The position numbers and the translations under genes are program-made. Under the pieces are notes generated by a model, which worked only from the letters and a program-made list of their open reading frames with translations, was not told the origin of the DNA and ran no database searches. A stretch of DNA of 64,000 nucleotides from Pyropia yezoensis (lineage: Eukaryota; Rhodophyta; Bangiophyceae; Bangiales; Bangiaceae), in contig CM020620.1 in the NCBI GenBank assembly GCA_009829735.1, forward strand, positions 21,178,020 through 21,242,019, in the 5' to 3' direction. This document shows positions 10,480-21,865 of the stretch, piece after piece. The first letter of the stretch is position 1. Every line of letters starts with the position of its first letter.

Positions 10480-13400
10480 GCTGTGGCCCGCGCCCGACGC
10501 GCGGTCTTGCTGTGACGGGCGGGCCATCGGCGAAAGGACGCGAGGCGGCCTGGCGTGCGAAGCATCCGTCCCGCGTCGCCTTCTCCCTTCCATTGGCGGG
10601 GTGGCAGCCGCTGCGGTGATGGAGACGGCTGGCGGCGGCGGGTACCGTCTGCCTGGCGGCGACACAAGGGTGGCCACCCTCCCCTGCGGCGCGCCGCGAC
10701 GGCGGCAGTTGGGCAGAGAGTGGGCTGGCGTGGGCGGGGGATGTGGGCCCCCGGTGCCGTTCATGTCGTTGGTGCCCGCAGCCGGGACCGCGTGTACCCA
10801 CCGGCGCCGCCTGCATGGAGGCGCACAACTCCCTTGGGGAGCGGTGGCGGCGCCGCTGGCAGATGACCTGTGGGGTAAGGCCACCAGGGGGACGCGGTTG
10901 GTGCTGGCCCGCCGCGGGTAGCGCCGGCGCTATCCCCCTCGAGCGTCGCGTGACCGCATCGCCGCGTCGCCGCGTTTGGGGTTGGCGGTGTGGTGCGTGT
11001 GTGGCTGGGTGGGGCCCTGCCGCTGTCGACGCTACCCTCGCCTGATGGGTGGTCCAGCTGACGCGCAGCTGACGCGCGGCTGACCCGCGCGGTTCGCCCA
11101 GCTGCTCTCAGCGCTGGTCGCTGGTGGCGCCGCTTTCGCAGACGACCCGAGGCCCGAGGTACGTCGCAGGCGCGTTGGGAGACGAGGGCTGGCCCGCGCA
11201 CATAGCGGGCGTCGCTTTGGCTCGATCTTTGGGTGACGGGGTTGTGTGACGGGGGGGTTGGCAGCCACCACGCCCACTGCTGGTCGCCAGTTTGGCGCAG
11301 AGCTTGCTCGCGGACCAGCCGCGGATGGCTCGCCGTGGCCGCTCGGCAGCCGACAGACAGTGGACAACACCATTACAAGAACCCGTATACAAGGCCACCA
11401 ACAGAAAATGCACGGGCCCAAGGAGCCCGCCACCACAGCCTGCGAGACAAAACAAATAGCGCGATGTACACAAAGCGTGGACCCCGACGACCTACCAATC
11501 GGCACAGACACAAACCACCGAAGAACAACACTACACCACGAAGATGGGAGCGGCCTCAACACTATTGTCAGCAACCCAAACAGGACAGTAGACCACCCGT
11601 GGAGATGAGGGCAACACAGATGCGGCGCACCAGTGCAAGGGAAATGTACCGCGGTTATGACTCGTATGCCTCCGACGACCGTCGTCATCAAACGCCGCCC
11701 CCCCTGCCACCCCCACCAAGTGAGGGGGGCAGAGAGGAACAGAGGCAGCCTTAAGGACCGTGGACAACCCCCCCTCCACACCATCGCCCACCTCCCTCTC
11801 CTCAGAATGGGGCCAGCCCCACACGAGGAGCACATCCCCCACCCCCCCCGCCCCCAGTCGCCGCCCAAACCCTCTCAAGCCCCGGGCACCAAGTACGACC
11901 AAGCCACGAGGCCTGGACAGCAAGAGCCACGGGAGAAAAGAGGAAGAGGGGAAGAAGAGGGTGGAGAGGGCGTTGGGGACGGCTCCCGGCGACAGGGACC
12001 CCCCCGCCAGTGGTCCCGCCCGGTGTGCCCCGGCACACGCGCTGCCAAAACGGCAACGCACGGCCGGGGTGCGGTGGGCAGGCAGCGAGGGGGGCCCCGT
12101 CACTCACCAGTGCTGGGGCGCCGGCAAAGGGGGCTGGGTGTTCCCCAGAGAAGGGGGCGAGGGCGACAGCACGGCGGGGGGGGCGCTCTGCCAGACTGTC
12201 TGGGCGGGCTGACGTGGTAAGAACAGCGTCGATGCTCGCAATTTGGATCTGGTGGGGATGATGGGGGATGGAACAAGGCACGCACATACGTGAGGGGCAG
12301 GGAAAGGATGAGACGGAGGCCGACCTGATGGAGGGCAAGGAATGACGCGAGAGGAAAGAGAAGCAACTTAAAAGCGAGCGAGACGTACGTCGTGGAACAC
12401 GTCGGCAGAGAAGACCCGCACCAAGGACCTGCACCAGTAGGGTCGACACGCTCGTCTCTCAGGGACAACGACGGCCACATCGTTGGGTCCAACGATGCGG
12501 TGGTGCATCGACAAAGAAGGTCGGCTTTGTGGTGGTCGAGGACGTGTTGGTGGTGTCGAGGTGCAAGCGAGCGTGGACTGAGCGCCAGACTGCGGACGCC
12601 GTCGAATTTGGTGCACGAGTCAGTCGCTGGGATCGAAACTTTGGGGATCTTGGATTTGAGGCCGCCGGATCACGGCGCAAGCCGCCACCATCGATGGCCT
12701 CAACGCCTTTTTGTCAATCCGCTCGCCCCTCGGCGACGCTGCCCATCCACGCGACCACTCAACAAGCTGCCCACCCACGTCCATCCCCTGTGCTGCTGGT
12801 GATGCAGGACCCTGTGTACGGCACCGCAGCGTCGACAAGGAAGCTGTGAGGTTGTAGACACGCTCTGTTGTTGTGGCGGGGGCTGCCGCACCGTTCTGCA
12901 CCGTTCGCCCACCGTCATCCCGCCGACTCATGCTCATGATGGTGGCACTGCTGCTGTGCTCCCCTCTTCCCCCTTCGTGTCGCGTAGGGGCGTACAGTAC
13001 CGTGGTGCTCGTGGTGTTTGTAAAGTCATCCTCGTTATTTTCTACCCCCTTCCCCTCCTCTTGCTTCTCCCATGGTGCTACATTCTCCGATTGGTTGCCG
13101 CCCATCGCTGTGGTGCGCCGTGGTGTAATTGCTCTCCACCATCCTCCCGCGGTGGCTGTTGCTACTATCTTCTTATTGAAGTGCTTGCTTGTCTGTCTCG
13201 ACCGGTCGTCCCGAGCGCTGCCTCCCCCCTTCCCCCACCCCCGTCCCCAAGTGCGCTGCAGGGACTGGGCGACAGGGTGGCAAGAACCACTCCGGCGACG
13301 GGGCGTGCGACGTGATGATCACATTTTTCTATTCCACAGCTCACTCGTACGAGGTGCCTCTGGCGCCCCTGCCGATAGCAATAGATCTGATCCACGCCCC

Positions 13401-15539
13401 CTCCGCCGACATGTTCGTAGTCAGCTCGCTCTTTCCATGATTGTTTGCCACTTTAAAACAATGTTCCATTGCATCTTCTCGTAGGGCACTGAACTGCACG
13501 ACACGCTTCCGACGCTCCTCGCCTCGGGATTGTCGATGAGACTGCTCGACGGGGAATGGGAGAGGGTTCGTATGCGGCAAGAATGTGATGTGACGTCAGC
13601 CCGTTCGCAGTGACCCGTCGCCCGTTCGACCTGGACTTCTGCCACCACCACCCTCGCCCATGCCAGTGAGGCGGTTCAAGGGGGCTTGCTCTCTTCCTTT
13701 CGCCCTCCCCACCAAAGTACTGGTCACCGCTCCTCGATTAAACGGATTGGCGGCGGTTTGTTGCATCTCTGTGCATGATGCCAGCTTAGAGTGCGTCGGA
13801 CACCTTGTATGGTATGGCGGCAACAGCCCATGGATGCGGGAGCACCGAGAGGCAGCCTATCTCCGTAGACCAGCCGGCCTGCCTCTGACGGCGGCAGTTG
13901 ATGCGCGGGGTGCTCTGTGGTTGTCGTCATTGGCACGCGCGCTTTGGCCCGCGATGCCTTCTGGAGACGGGGGGTCTGGACGCACTGTACCCGGTAATCG
14001 TGGCGACCATGTGGTGGCCGCCGTAGGCGACGGTGAGAGCGGGGGCACTCAGAATGGTCTCGTCACTGCCACCGACGCAGTCGTGGAGGTAGGTAGCTTT
14101 CGGCGGTGGTGCGCCATTGGGCTGGCCGCTGCCAAACCGGTGCCTGGCAGCGGTGCTTGCGCTCGCCGCCGCCCCTACAACCCACCTTTGTACGCCCGCG
14201 GGGGGGGCGATGGGTGGATGGGGGAGGTGCGTGATTGAGATGGTGGGGCGGCCGCGGCCGTCGCCTGCAGCGGCCCCTGGCGCCCCCCTCACCGGTGCTC
14301 CACCTGCCCTCCCCATCCCGTGCCCCCGCATCCGCGGTGACGCGTCACCGGAGCCGGCGTCGGCACCGGCGCTTGCAATGCCGGTGCCCACTCCCCCCAC
14401 CCTCCCCCCCAACCCCCGAAAAGCCCCCGCTCAACATGTGCATATGTGGACACGACAAAGCAGGGTTAGAACACCCCAGAGACTCCCCTGATCCTTATCG
14501 AGCCTCGCACCTTGTGCTCCCGCGGCTCCCACCCTGCGTCCCCCAGTCCGCCCGCTCCGGGTCCAACCGCTGCCGCCCTGTGTGTTTTACGGCTTCCCCA
14601 CGGGGCAGCAGACACGTCCTCCGCACAAGTCAGCGGGCGAAGCAGACGCTAGCCATCGAGCGGTGCTGGTCGTGCCCCCCGACGGCGGGTGCCGCCTGTG
14701 GCGAGACCAAAATAGGGGGGAACTGCGGGTCGGAGCGGCCAGGCACCCCCATCCGCCCCACCGCACCCGCCCCCCCCGACACCCAGCCGCGCCCACCGCA
14801 ACGCGGCCGGGGCATCTCTCCCAAGTGCTGCCTCTCGTCCATGCCGCACTGCGCCAACATCGCCCGCGCCAGGGGACCTCGGGTGAACACGCGGGGTGTA
14901 GGCTGAGGGGAGGCCGCTCCCTCTCTCCCCCGCACCCACGGCACCTTCCCGCCGGGGCCGCTACTCCGGGCGCGCAGCGTGGTGCGCGGCCGCGGATGCC
15001 CTCCCGCCCGCCGCACCGCCCGCCACGGCCAGCGCTGCATGCCTGCCGCCGCGGCCAATCCCGCCGCCTTGCCATCGAGTCTTTCGAAATCCAAGCCCCG
15101 GGCGCAAGCCGCGGAGGCGTGCGCCGCACAGGCAGCAGAGCAGGAGTGGGGCAGGGGGGGCGGCCACAATGGGCGGCCCGCCATCCGCGCCCCCTCCGCG
15201 TACTTTCCCCAAAACGCACCTGGTATCGTTCTGACTGGGTTTTTTTATTCTTGTTGCGACCGCGAGGCCAACAGCCGTGGCCTAGTCGCGACGTGAGCGC
15301 CGGCCGCCGAGGCCGCGGCTGCTTTCATTTTCGACACCTTACCTTAAAACGACGCGTGGGGCACGCCTGCCTCCGCGGGTCGACGTCTTCAAGTCGCCAC
15401 GCCGGGCGCCGCCGTCCACCGTCACACCACCCCCGGTGGGCCTCCCGCTCCCGGCGCCCCAACGCATGGACCCCTACTGCTCTAAAGAACGGTCACCCAG
15501 CCCCCCCTCACCTCTCCCGAACAGCCCCCCCATAGTCCT
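10480..15539. other. Long GC-rich stretch without a confident gene
   Basis: Several ORFs of 100-320 codons exist on both strands (for example plus 12873-13484, plus 13660-14238, plus 14582-15535 and minus 11032-11868), but none shows a recognisable domain and most overlap others. A piece at about 13985-14095 on the minus strand has balanced residue content, ends at a GTACAG donor-like site, and could be a real exon. G/C runs are frequent, and 12240-13600 is less GC-rich. I see nothing I can call as a gene. Confidence 0.35.
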
Positions 15540-15545
15540 CATGCC

Positions 15546-16700
15546 TTACCCCCCCCCCCCAAGGAGCATCACCCCCTGGACACTAAAGTCATACACCACA
15601 TCTTCCATATTTTGGACTTCCCCCAGCTGCCCGTCAATGCGGCGGGTGAGGGCGTCCCCCCCCCCACGAGCGCCTCCAACGAACGCAGGACGGCGTACCT
15701 GTCCGCCGCAAGGCCCGCTGCGCACCCCGCAAACGACGCGTCGCCCACCGCCACGCGCGTCACACACAGGCGCGACAGGTCGCCTACGAGGCCCACCATC
15801 CCCCATACATAGGTAGTCGTCGGGGGTGACCACCACCCCCGGGGAAGGCGGCCGCGGCGCTCTGTCCACCCTCGCCGCCTTCGCAGGGACCAGCTCGCCC
15901 ACCACCCCAGCATCGACGCCCAGCGCTGCCCAAGCCGTGGCAGTTGACACTAGCGCACCACCGCCCCCACAACCCTCCCCACCGCCGCCGCCGCCGCCCG
16001 TCCAGCCTGCCAACCCCACCAGTAGCGCGTGGCCAACGGCATCGCGGACGGCGGCGGCAACCCCACCCCCCCCGCCCCCGCCCCCGCTCCTTGCACCAAG
16101 CGCGGCGGTAAGCGCGGTGCTCTGCTGCGGCAGCCCCGCCGCGGTGGCCGCGGCCGTGGCGGCCGCATTGGCCCCCGCGGGGGTGTGGAGGGTGCCTGGC
16201 GACAGCGCCACGGGGCGGGCGGCCTCGTAGATCGCTGCCACCGCGTCATGGGCGGCGGCGGCGGCAGCGGCGGTAGCTTCGGCTGCGAATGCGTGGGCAG
16301 ATGGCTGTTGGGATGGTGGTGGGCGGCGGCGGTGTGGCTAGGGGGAGGAGAGGGGTGGGGAGCGTCGCCGTCCATGACGACGCGAGGCCTTGGAAGGGTC
16401 ACGGGGAGTGGGGGAGCGGGGGGTGAGGGGGGGCGGAGGGGGGGGCGGAGGGGGGACGAGTGGACCGCCTCGATTGCCTCTGCGAGGCGAACGTCCTCTA
16501 CCGGAGTCAAGCCCGGCCAGGCAGGCGCTGCGCTCAGACTGCGGTCCCACGCCACGGCGCCGTGGCGGGGGGTGGCGGCGGCGGCCGTGATGGCGGCGGT
16601 GGCGGCCAAGCTGAGTGTGTGGCCGTTGGGTGAGCGGTCCACCCCCAACCATGACCCACCGTGGCGGGTCGTAAATGGAGACGGCCTCCTTTTCGCAGAC
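15546..16700 (-). pseudogene. Gene of unknown function interrupted at G-runs
   Basis: The minus strand carries good coding-like sequence that changes frame several times. A first block (about 16685-16460) includes SIYDPPRWVMVG and AVAWDRSLSAAPAWPGLTP. A second (about 16285-15800) runs from an acceptor-like CGCAG through AAIYEAARPVALSPGTLHTP to GVVVTPDDYLC. A third (about 15810-15660, frame +1) includes VGDLSRLCVTRVAVGDASF, and a fourth ends IDGQLGEVQNMEDVVYDFSV. One shift coincides with a G5 run near 16650, one lies near 15810, and one is at a G10 run near 15656-15665. Either the gene is decayed, or homopolymer lengths are misread, or short introns remain unrecognised. The product would be Ala-rich and helical. 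Family unknown. Confidence 0.4.
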
Positions 16701-18572
16701 TAAACAGTCGACCGCCCGGCCAACCTCAATAGCCTGCCTCGCAATCCGTCGCTACGCCCGCTCTAGGGCTGGCGGCGACAGCACCATTGGCGGCGGGAAG
16801 GCAATCTGTGCGGAGGTGGGGTCCTGAGCCTGTACGCACCCTCCCCTGGGCTTGAACAGCCCAAGCCGCCCCGCTGCGCTCAATAGTCCGCCCGCGCGCG
16901 GCTGCCGCCAGAAGATGCCTCTAACCACTGCCCACCAGACTGCGGCCGCTCAGCGCCTTGCAGCACCCCACCACCCATCCGCCCGCAGCAGTGTCTCACC
17001 ACTGCCAGTAGCCGGCTGCGGCCGCCCCCATGGCGGGAGACTTCTGCCCGCGTGGCAGACTCCGCAGCCCGTACAGGCAGGAGTCGTCCCCTGAGGACCG
17101 CGGCCGCCCCCCACGGCCACACGCAGCCGACGTATGCGCGGGCATTCCCCCCAATCAGGGCAGCAACGGGCGCCGCCCTCCAGACGCAACCTCCTTCCTC
17201 CCTGCCGCAGCAGCCCTCCTCCCAGCCGCGGCGAGCGGCCCGATCGACGGCGCCCAACGCTCTGCCGCAGCCCCGCCCCAGTCCCCCCCCCGCCGCCGCT
17301 CTTTCGGGATCAGTTCCCCGCTCCCCGCCTGCAGAGCGCACCTCCTCCGCCACCGCTGGCTCTGGCGCAGCTGCCGCGTGCCACCAGCACCCGCGGGCCG
17401 GGAAGGGCCACTGGGCGGCCAGCGTGAAGGATGCGGCCCAATTGCAGCACTCGATGCGCTCTGGGTGGCATCACGACTTGAATTCAGATGGGTCAGACGG
17501 CGGGCCCGAAATGAAGAAATCTGACCTCAAGTCCATGTCTGGCACGTATCCGGAGATCCTGGGTAAATGATAATGTCGGATGCAACCTGTCCGCAGCAGG
17601 GTTGATATATTTTGCGAAAGCATCCATCGTTAGCAAAAACATGCGATACTTATTGAAAACGTTTCTGATAGTTATCGCCCAGGGGCCACGTGTTAGGATG
17701 ACAGCAATGAATTAAACACGTCGTGCCCAACACGAGCCGCCCGACGAGCTGCGGACACGGCTTTCGGAAAGGGCGTAGAGCCTAAATTGGGCCGCGTAGT
17801 ACGCAGGCGGCGGAGAACGTGCCGCGTGGGGCGGCCGCACCCGCCGTGTACAGTACGCCGCGGAGGATGTGAAGTCCTAGTCGGCGTAGGTAGCTCCTAT
17901 CGTCCTCGTGGTGTGGGTCTGGATCTTGGCTGGGAACGCTGCCGTACTGTATCGCGGCTACGTACACAGTTCCGAAGACGACGACAGGGTGCGGCACTGC
18001 CGCGTGATCAGGCGGTCCGGTCTGGTCTGATGGGCCTCCGAGCCGACACGTGGTGGAACACGTGGACGTCTGATAATCATTATCATTCCGGTTCTCCTGA
18101 ACGTTATTCTTTTCTGATAATTTACTCGATAATTTTGACTCCATAATTATCGCCTCTCAACCCTGGTCCGCAGCCACGAGCGGCACGTGCGACCGCACAG
18201 TCCACGCACTCTGGAAGAAGTCAGCGCAATCACTTAGGAACCCCCCATCCAGTCTGTCAACGTTCCATCCCAAGCACTGCGCATGGCGGTGCTCAAATTT
18301 TGCGTCCTCTGGATTTGTCAACGTGTGTACATAAAATTACAAATCAATTCTAAACCGGCTTAGCCGGTCCCTCGCACTGTTGTGAGAGGCCACAGCCAGC
18401 CACGGGACAGCTCTGGGTGTCCTTGAGGCAATTCCCAGCTAACTGCGCGTGCGCGTGGCCGATGTTTTCCAATCCGGTGTCGCAATCTGCACGCCCTTCG
18501 CCTTCTGCATGCCTGCCCACTTCGTCAATGACCTCTTCTCCCTCCATCGTACGCACCCTATGCTCTGATACC
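16701..18572. other. Intergenic; GC-rich then AT-richer
   Basis: 16700-17500 is GC-rich with a coding-looking minus stretch (about 17190-16950) that might be an upstream exon of the neighbouring broken gene. From 17560 to 18360 the composition drops to near 50% GC with AT-rich patches (18075-18150 and 18330-18355). No gene, TIR or TSD could be fixed. It borders the start of the Crypton-like unit. Confidence 0.35.
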
Positions 18573-19251
18573 ATGTCGTTCAACGCACAAGGCTACCACC
18601 TCGATGAAGACCGGCCAGCGCGTGTATTCACACCTCGGCCCCTCACACCCGCCCACCTGATTATCTTTGAGGAGCAGGCTGCGGCTCCACTAGACCCCAC
18701 TCTTGCCAACTGGATGGAGACTCTCTTTCAGGAGAGCTTTGCGGCGGCGAGCTCCGACGCCGCCCAGCTTAACGCCTTGATTATATCTCATGCAGCACCA
18801 TACGTAGCTCCGATGCCGTTGCCGACACTGCCGCCTCTTCTTTCAACCTCGACCCCCCCGCCACACGGTGGTGATCGCCCTGAAGCCGGCATACCTCGTG
18901 TTTTGCAACTGTCTGTGGATCAAGTCCTCTGAGACTCCTGAGGCTCGGCGTCCTTCTGTGACAACGCGCTTAGTGCAACAGAAGCTGCCAAAGAGCCTGT
19001 CGTCGGTTTCGGATGTGTTGAAGGCCTGGAACGAAGGCGTTAAGGGCCTCCCGCCTATGCGGTTGTTCGTGGGCAACAAGCACTCGACACTGCGGACGGA
19101 CCGGTCGGAGCGTAAGCGGCTGAGCGACCACAAGCGAGTCGTGATGGCAGTGGAGCTCCTTGGGCGCAAGCACGAGCTGGACAGCAACGGTGAGCCACGT
19201 CCGCTGCGGGTTATTCGTGCGATGCTGGAAGAAGAAGCGCAGAAAAAGTAG
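18573..19251 (+). CDS. GCR1_C-type DNA-binding domain protein (Crypton-associated)
   Basis: The ATG at 18573 opens a frame that runs to 18932. The neighbouring frame takes over from about 18850 and ends at the TAG at 19249-19251. The change lies in or near a C7 run at about 18850, and could be an indel or an unrecognised short intron starting near 18800. The C-terminal 80 residues carry the pattern of the GCR1_C domain (known from yeast Gcr1 and from Crypton transposons): SVSDVLKAWNEGVKGLPPMR followed by a basic stretch with RTDRSERKRLSDHKRVVMA. Role by homology: sequence-specific DNA binding. The tyrosine recombinase gene follows 1.3 kb downstream on the same strand, and the two probably belong to one element. 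Intactness is uncertain. Confidence 0.5.
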
Positions 19252-20569
19252 AGTTAAAATGGGGCAGCTCCCGCGATTGGGAGCACAACTCTTTCACCCT
19301 CTCCCCGGTCGGCTTCCTATCTTATTTACTGTCGAAGGACGTGAACCTAACTGGGAAAGTCTGTCCGTAGCAGTCGCCGAGCTTTGGAAGGAGAGGACCA
19401 TGACGTGCGGAGCCTGCTCAACGAGTTGCGCAGCGGCTTGCAATAGTGAATCAAAAAGTGCACACATACACATTTTTTCACGACCAGTAGTGACCCCACG
19501 CCCGCGGCGGCGCGGGCGGGCTCGGCCGGCGTCGAGCCGCCGGGTCACCTGGCAGGTGAGGCCCAGCGGGGCCGGACACAGGTCGGGCCGCCCGACAAAG
19601 ATTCATCAGGGTACAGCCGCAGTGGCAGCCGCCAATGGAAAGTTGGCGCAGGAGGGGGCACGCGCGGCAGCTGGCGAAGGGGTTGGCAGCCAGAGGTAGG
19701 CGCAGAGGGGGCCTGCGAGGCAGCCCTAGTCGGCTTCGGCAGACCCCAGCCGAGGAGACTGCAGCGAGCGTTGCCACGCCGCGGGGAGGGGGGGGGGGGG
19801 GACACACAGCACCGCCAGCCCTGAGGACGTCGGTACAACCCGTGCGGGCAGGTGGTGGGGCTGAAGAGAGATTTCGAGTGTTACGGGGTCCCTCGGTTTG
19901 GTGGGCGGGGGGGGGTGCGGGGAAGCCGTCTGGGGAAGGGCTGTGCGCACGACAGCGGTGGAGGGGGTGGGAGGGGCGTGGCACGGTGGTAGCGTTCATG
20001 GCATGCTCCGAAGGCGTATGGGGCCGCGGCCAGCGTGGCAGGAGATGGGGAGGTGGGTAATGGATGCCACATTATGGTTGCATTAAATCACATGAAGTTT
20101 GTCTCAAGGCACGTGAGCTGGTCGGGGTGCGGCGCCGAGGTGGCCAGGACTTTGTTGGTACGTTGCCGGCCGCGGCGCGCTCTCAGAGCTCTTCGGCGGC
20201 TGCCTCATCTAAAAGTGGGAATCTGACAGGTATACGTTTTGATGTCCCTGGCACGGAACTCAGCCTCCCCCCGCTGTGCCAGGCATCTAACCTTGTTCGA
20301 AACGCAAAGCGGGCGCCCCGCCCACAACTCAGCGCTGTTGTCGAGCGCAACACCGATTCCGCCTCCTCACCGAAGCCCTGCTGTGGTGCGCACGCACCTC
20401 CACCGTCTACTCCGTCCGCTCCACCCCATCGCGCTTTTCACTTCGTTTCTTCGCGCCCGTCACCGCCCCTCCCCTCCCGCCTATCCACAGCGGCCCGCTC
20501 CACTCCCCGGGTGGCGCTCTCTTCTTTGATATTTTTTTTCTCGGCTTCTCTGACGGGCACTCGTTGAGA
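19252..20569. other. Spacer between the two Crypton-like genes
   Basis: About 1.3 kb with no convincing ORF; short ORFs overlap on both strands. GC-rich until 20060, with a G11 run near 19790. The last 300 bases before 20570 are pyrimidine-rich on the plus strand and probably form the 5' leader of the recombinase gene. Confidence 0.35.
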
Positions 20570-21865
20570 ATGGGGCGGCGGAAGTCGGCTGCAGATGCCA
20601 AGGCGCGGGCCGCTGCGGGTTCCGCCCCGCGAAAGTCAGCCATTGGCCTTTCAGACGCTGTCAACCTGGCAGCAGTCCACCAGAGCGGCAAGGCAGTAGC
20701 GACTCTGAAGACGTACGCCAGATACGTTCGGGGCAAGCGCGGGTGGGTGGAGTGGACCGCGGCGCAGGGTGTGCCCGTTGTGGGCCTGGACAAGGATGCC
20801 GCGGAGCGCGTTGCGCAGAACTACTTTTCCCGCACCGACTGCCACACCTTGGGGGAGGACCTCGGCGGCCAAATTATTGCAGAAATATCGGCGTACTACC
20901 ACGAGCAGACCAGTTGCAGCCGCGACCGATGGGTGGTCTTGGAGCGAGACGGGGTGACGCACACGAGTGGAAATCCGGCGAACTCTACTTTCGTCGACGA
21001 CGCCAAGAGCACTCACGCGAAGACGAGAGCTCGGAATGGGGAGGCTGCCCAGGATTCCGTGGACGTTCTGGATCCAATCCACATTCGCGCTTTTTTTGAC
21101 ATTTACGTGCCCGGTCGCTCCCTTGGGGAGTGTGACCCGGAGGCTATCATGCTGCACGCCGCATTACTGATGGGAATGTCTTTCCTGCTCCGCTTCAATG
21201 AGCTGACCAGGCTGCACACTGACCACCTCGTCTGGTCGGAGCGCTTCCCCAAGTTCAGTATTGATGAGCCAACCAAGGCGAACCTAGCGCAGAGCTCGTG
21301 CGACCTGATGCCTTGGCCTACCACGCTTCGATTGGACCCTCGGTAAGCTCTGAGTGTGATGCTTCCTTGTTTTATCGTAGAGCTGCCACTGACGTCGTAT
21401 CGAGTCGTTTACAAACGCGTGTGGGACCAAGCGCTGACGGTGTGCTGGTTCATTTTGTCGCTTTCACATTGGTTCCTGCATTGGTCGCCGGGTACTAGTT
21501 CGAACCCAGTTCTGGCATTTGCGTGCTGGATGCACTTGCGCGGCGGTGCGAGCGGTTTCATCTTTCCCGCCTTCAAGGTCACCTCTGGGAAAATGCAGGT
21601 GTATCCCACGCAGGCAGCGGGGCCAAGCGTATTTACGGCGCTCTTGCGGCGCCTATATGGCCCATGCGGCGTCTTAGACGCTGGCGAGCTCGCCACGCAC
21701 ACTGCAAAGCGGTCCGGCTGTCAGCTGTACAAGGCGCTGGGCCAGCCTGACGTGTGGCTCATGATCAAAGGCGGCTGGACAGACCCCAGCTCGTTCATGC
21801 GCTACACGCCATTGTGCAATCGCAAAGAGCAGCGCTTCGCGTACCATCGCCCTGGATCCTGGTAG
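20570..21865 (+). CDS. Crypton-type tyrosine recombinase, 2 exons, catalytically complete
   Basis: Exon 1 is 20570-21342 and exon 2 is 21499-21865, joined in phase 2 across a 156-base intron with GTAAGC donor and CTAG acceptor; the product is 379 residues. The unspliced sequence has stops in the intron, and this junction restores a single frame. The N-terminal part (about 25-160) fits a helical core-binding domain with a basic lead. The catalytic residues are in order: Arg208 in FLLRFNELTRLH, a candidate Lys236 in EPTKAN, His325-x-x-Arg329 in HTAKRSG, Trp351 in KGGWTDP and Tyr360 in SSFMRYTP. This is the R-K-HxxR-W/H-Y set of the tyrosine recombinase family, so the gene could be active. Cryptons normally fuse this enzyme to a GCR1_C domain; here that domain lies in the separate upstream gene. 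DIRS-like elements are less likely because no reverse transcriptase is nearby. Confidence 0.75.

Larger units (their letters stand above)
18573..21865 (+). mobile_element. Crypton-like DNA transposon (coding extent only)
   Basis: GCR1_C-domain ORF plus tyrosine recombinase, same strand, 1.3 kb apart. Crypton ends have no long inverted repeats, so element borders cannot be placed from this sequence; the coordinates cover the two genes only. Confidence 0.5.

Noticed and set aside
9220-10884. Minus ORFs of 477 and 554 codons
   Set aside because: Opposite the WD40 gene, whose own frame has recognisable repeats; these have none.
11032-11868. 278-codon minus ORF with hydrophobic stretches
   Set aside because: No ATG-supported start, no family, several overlapping ORFs on the other strand; not enough to call.
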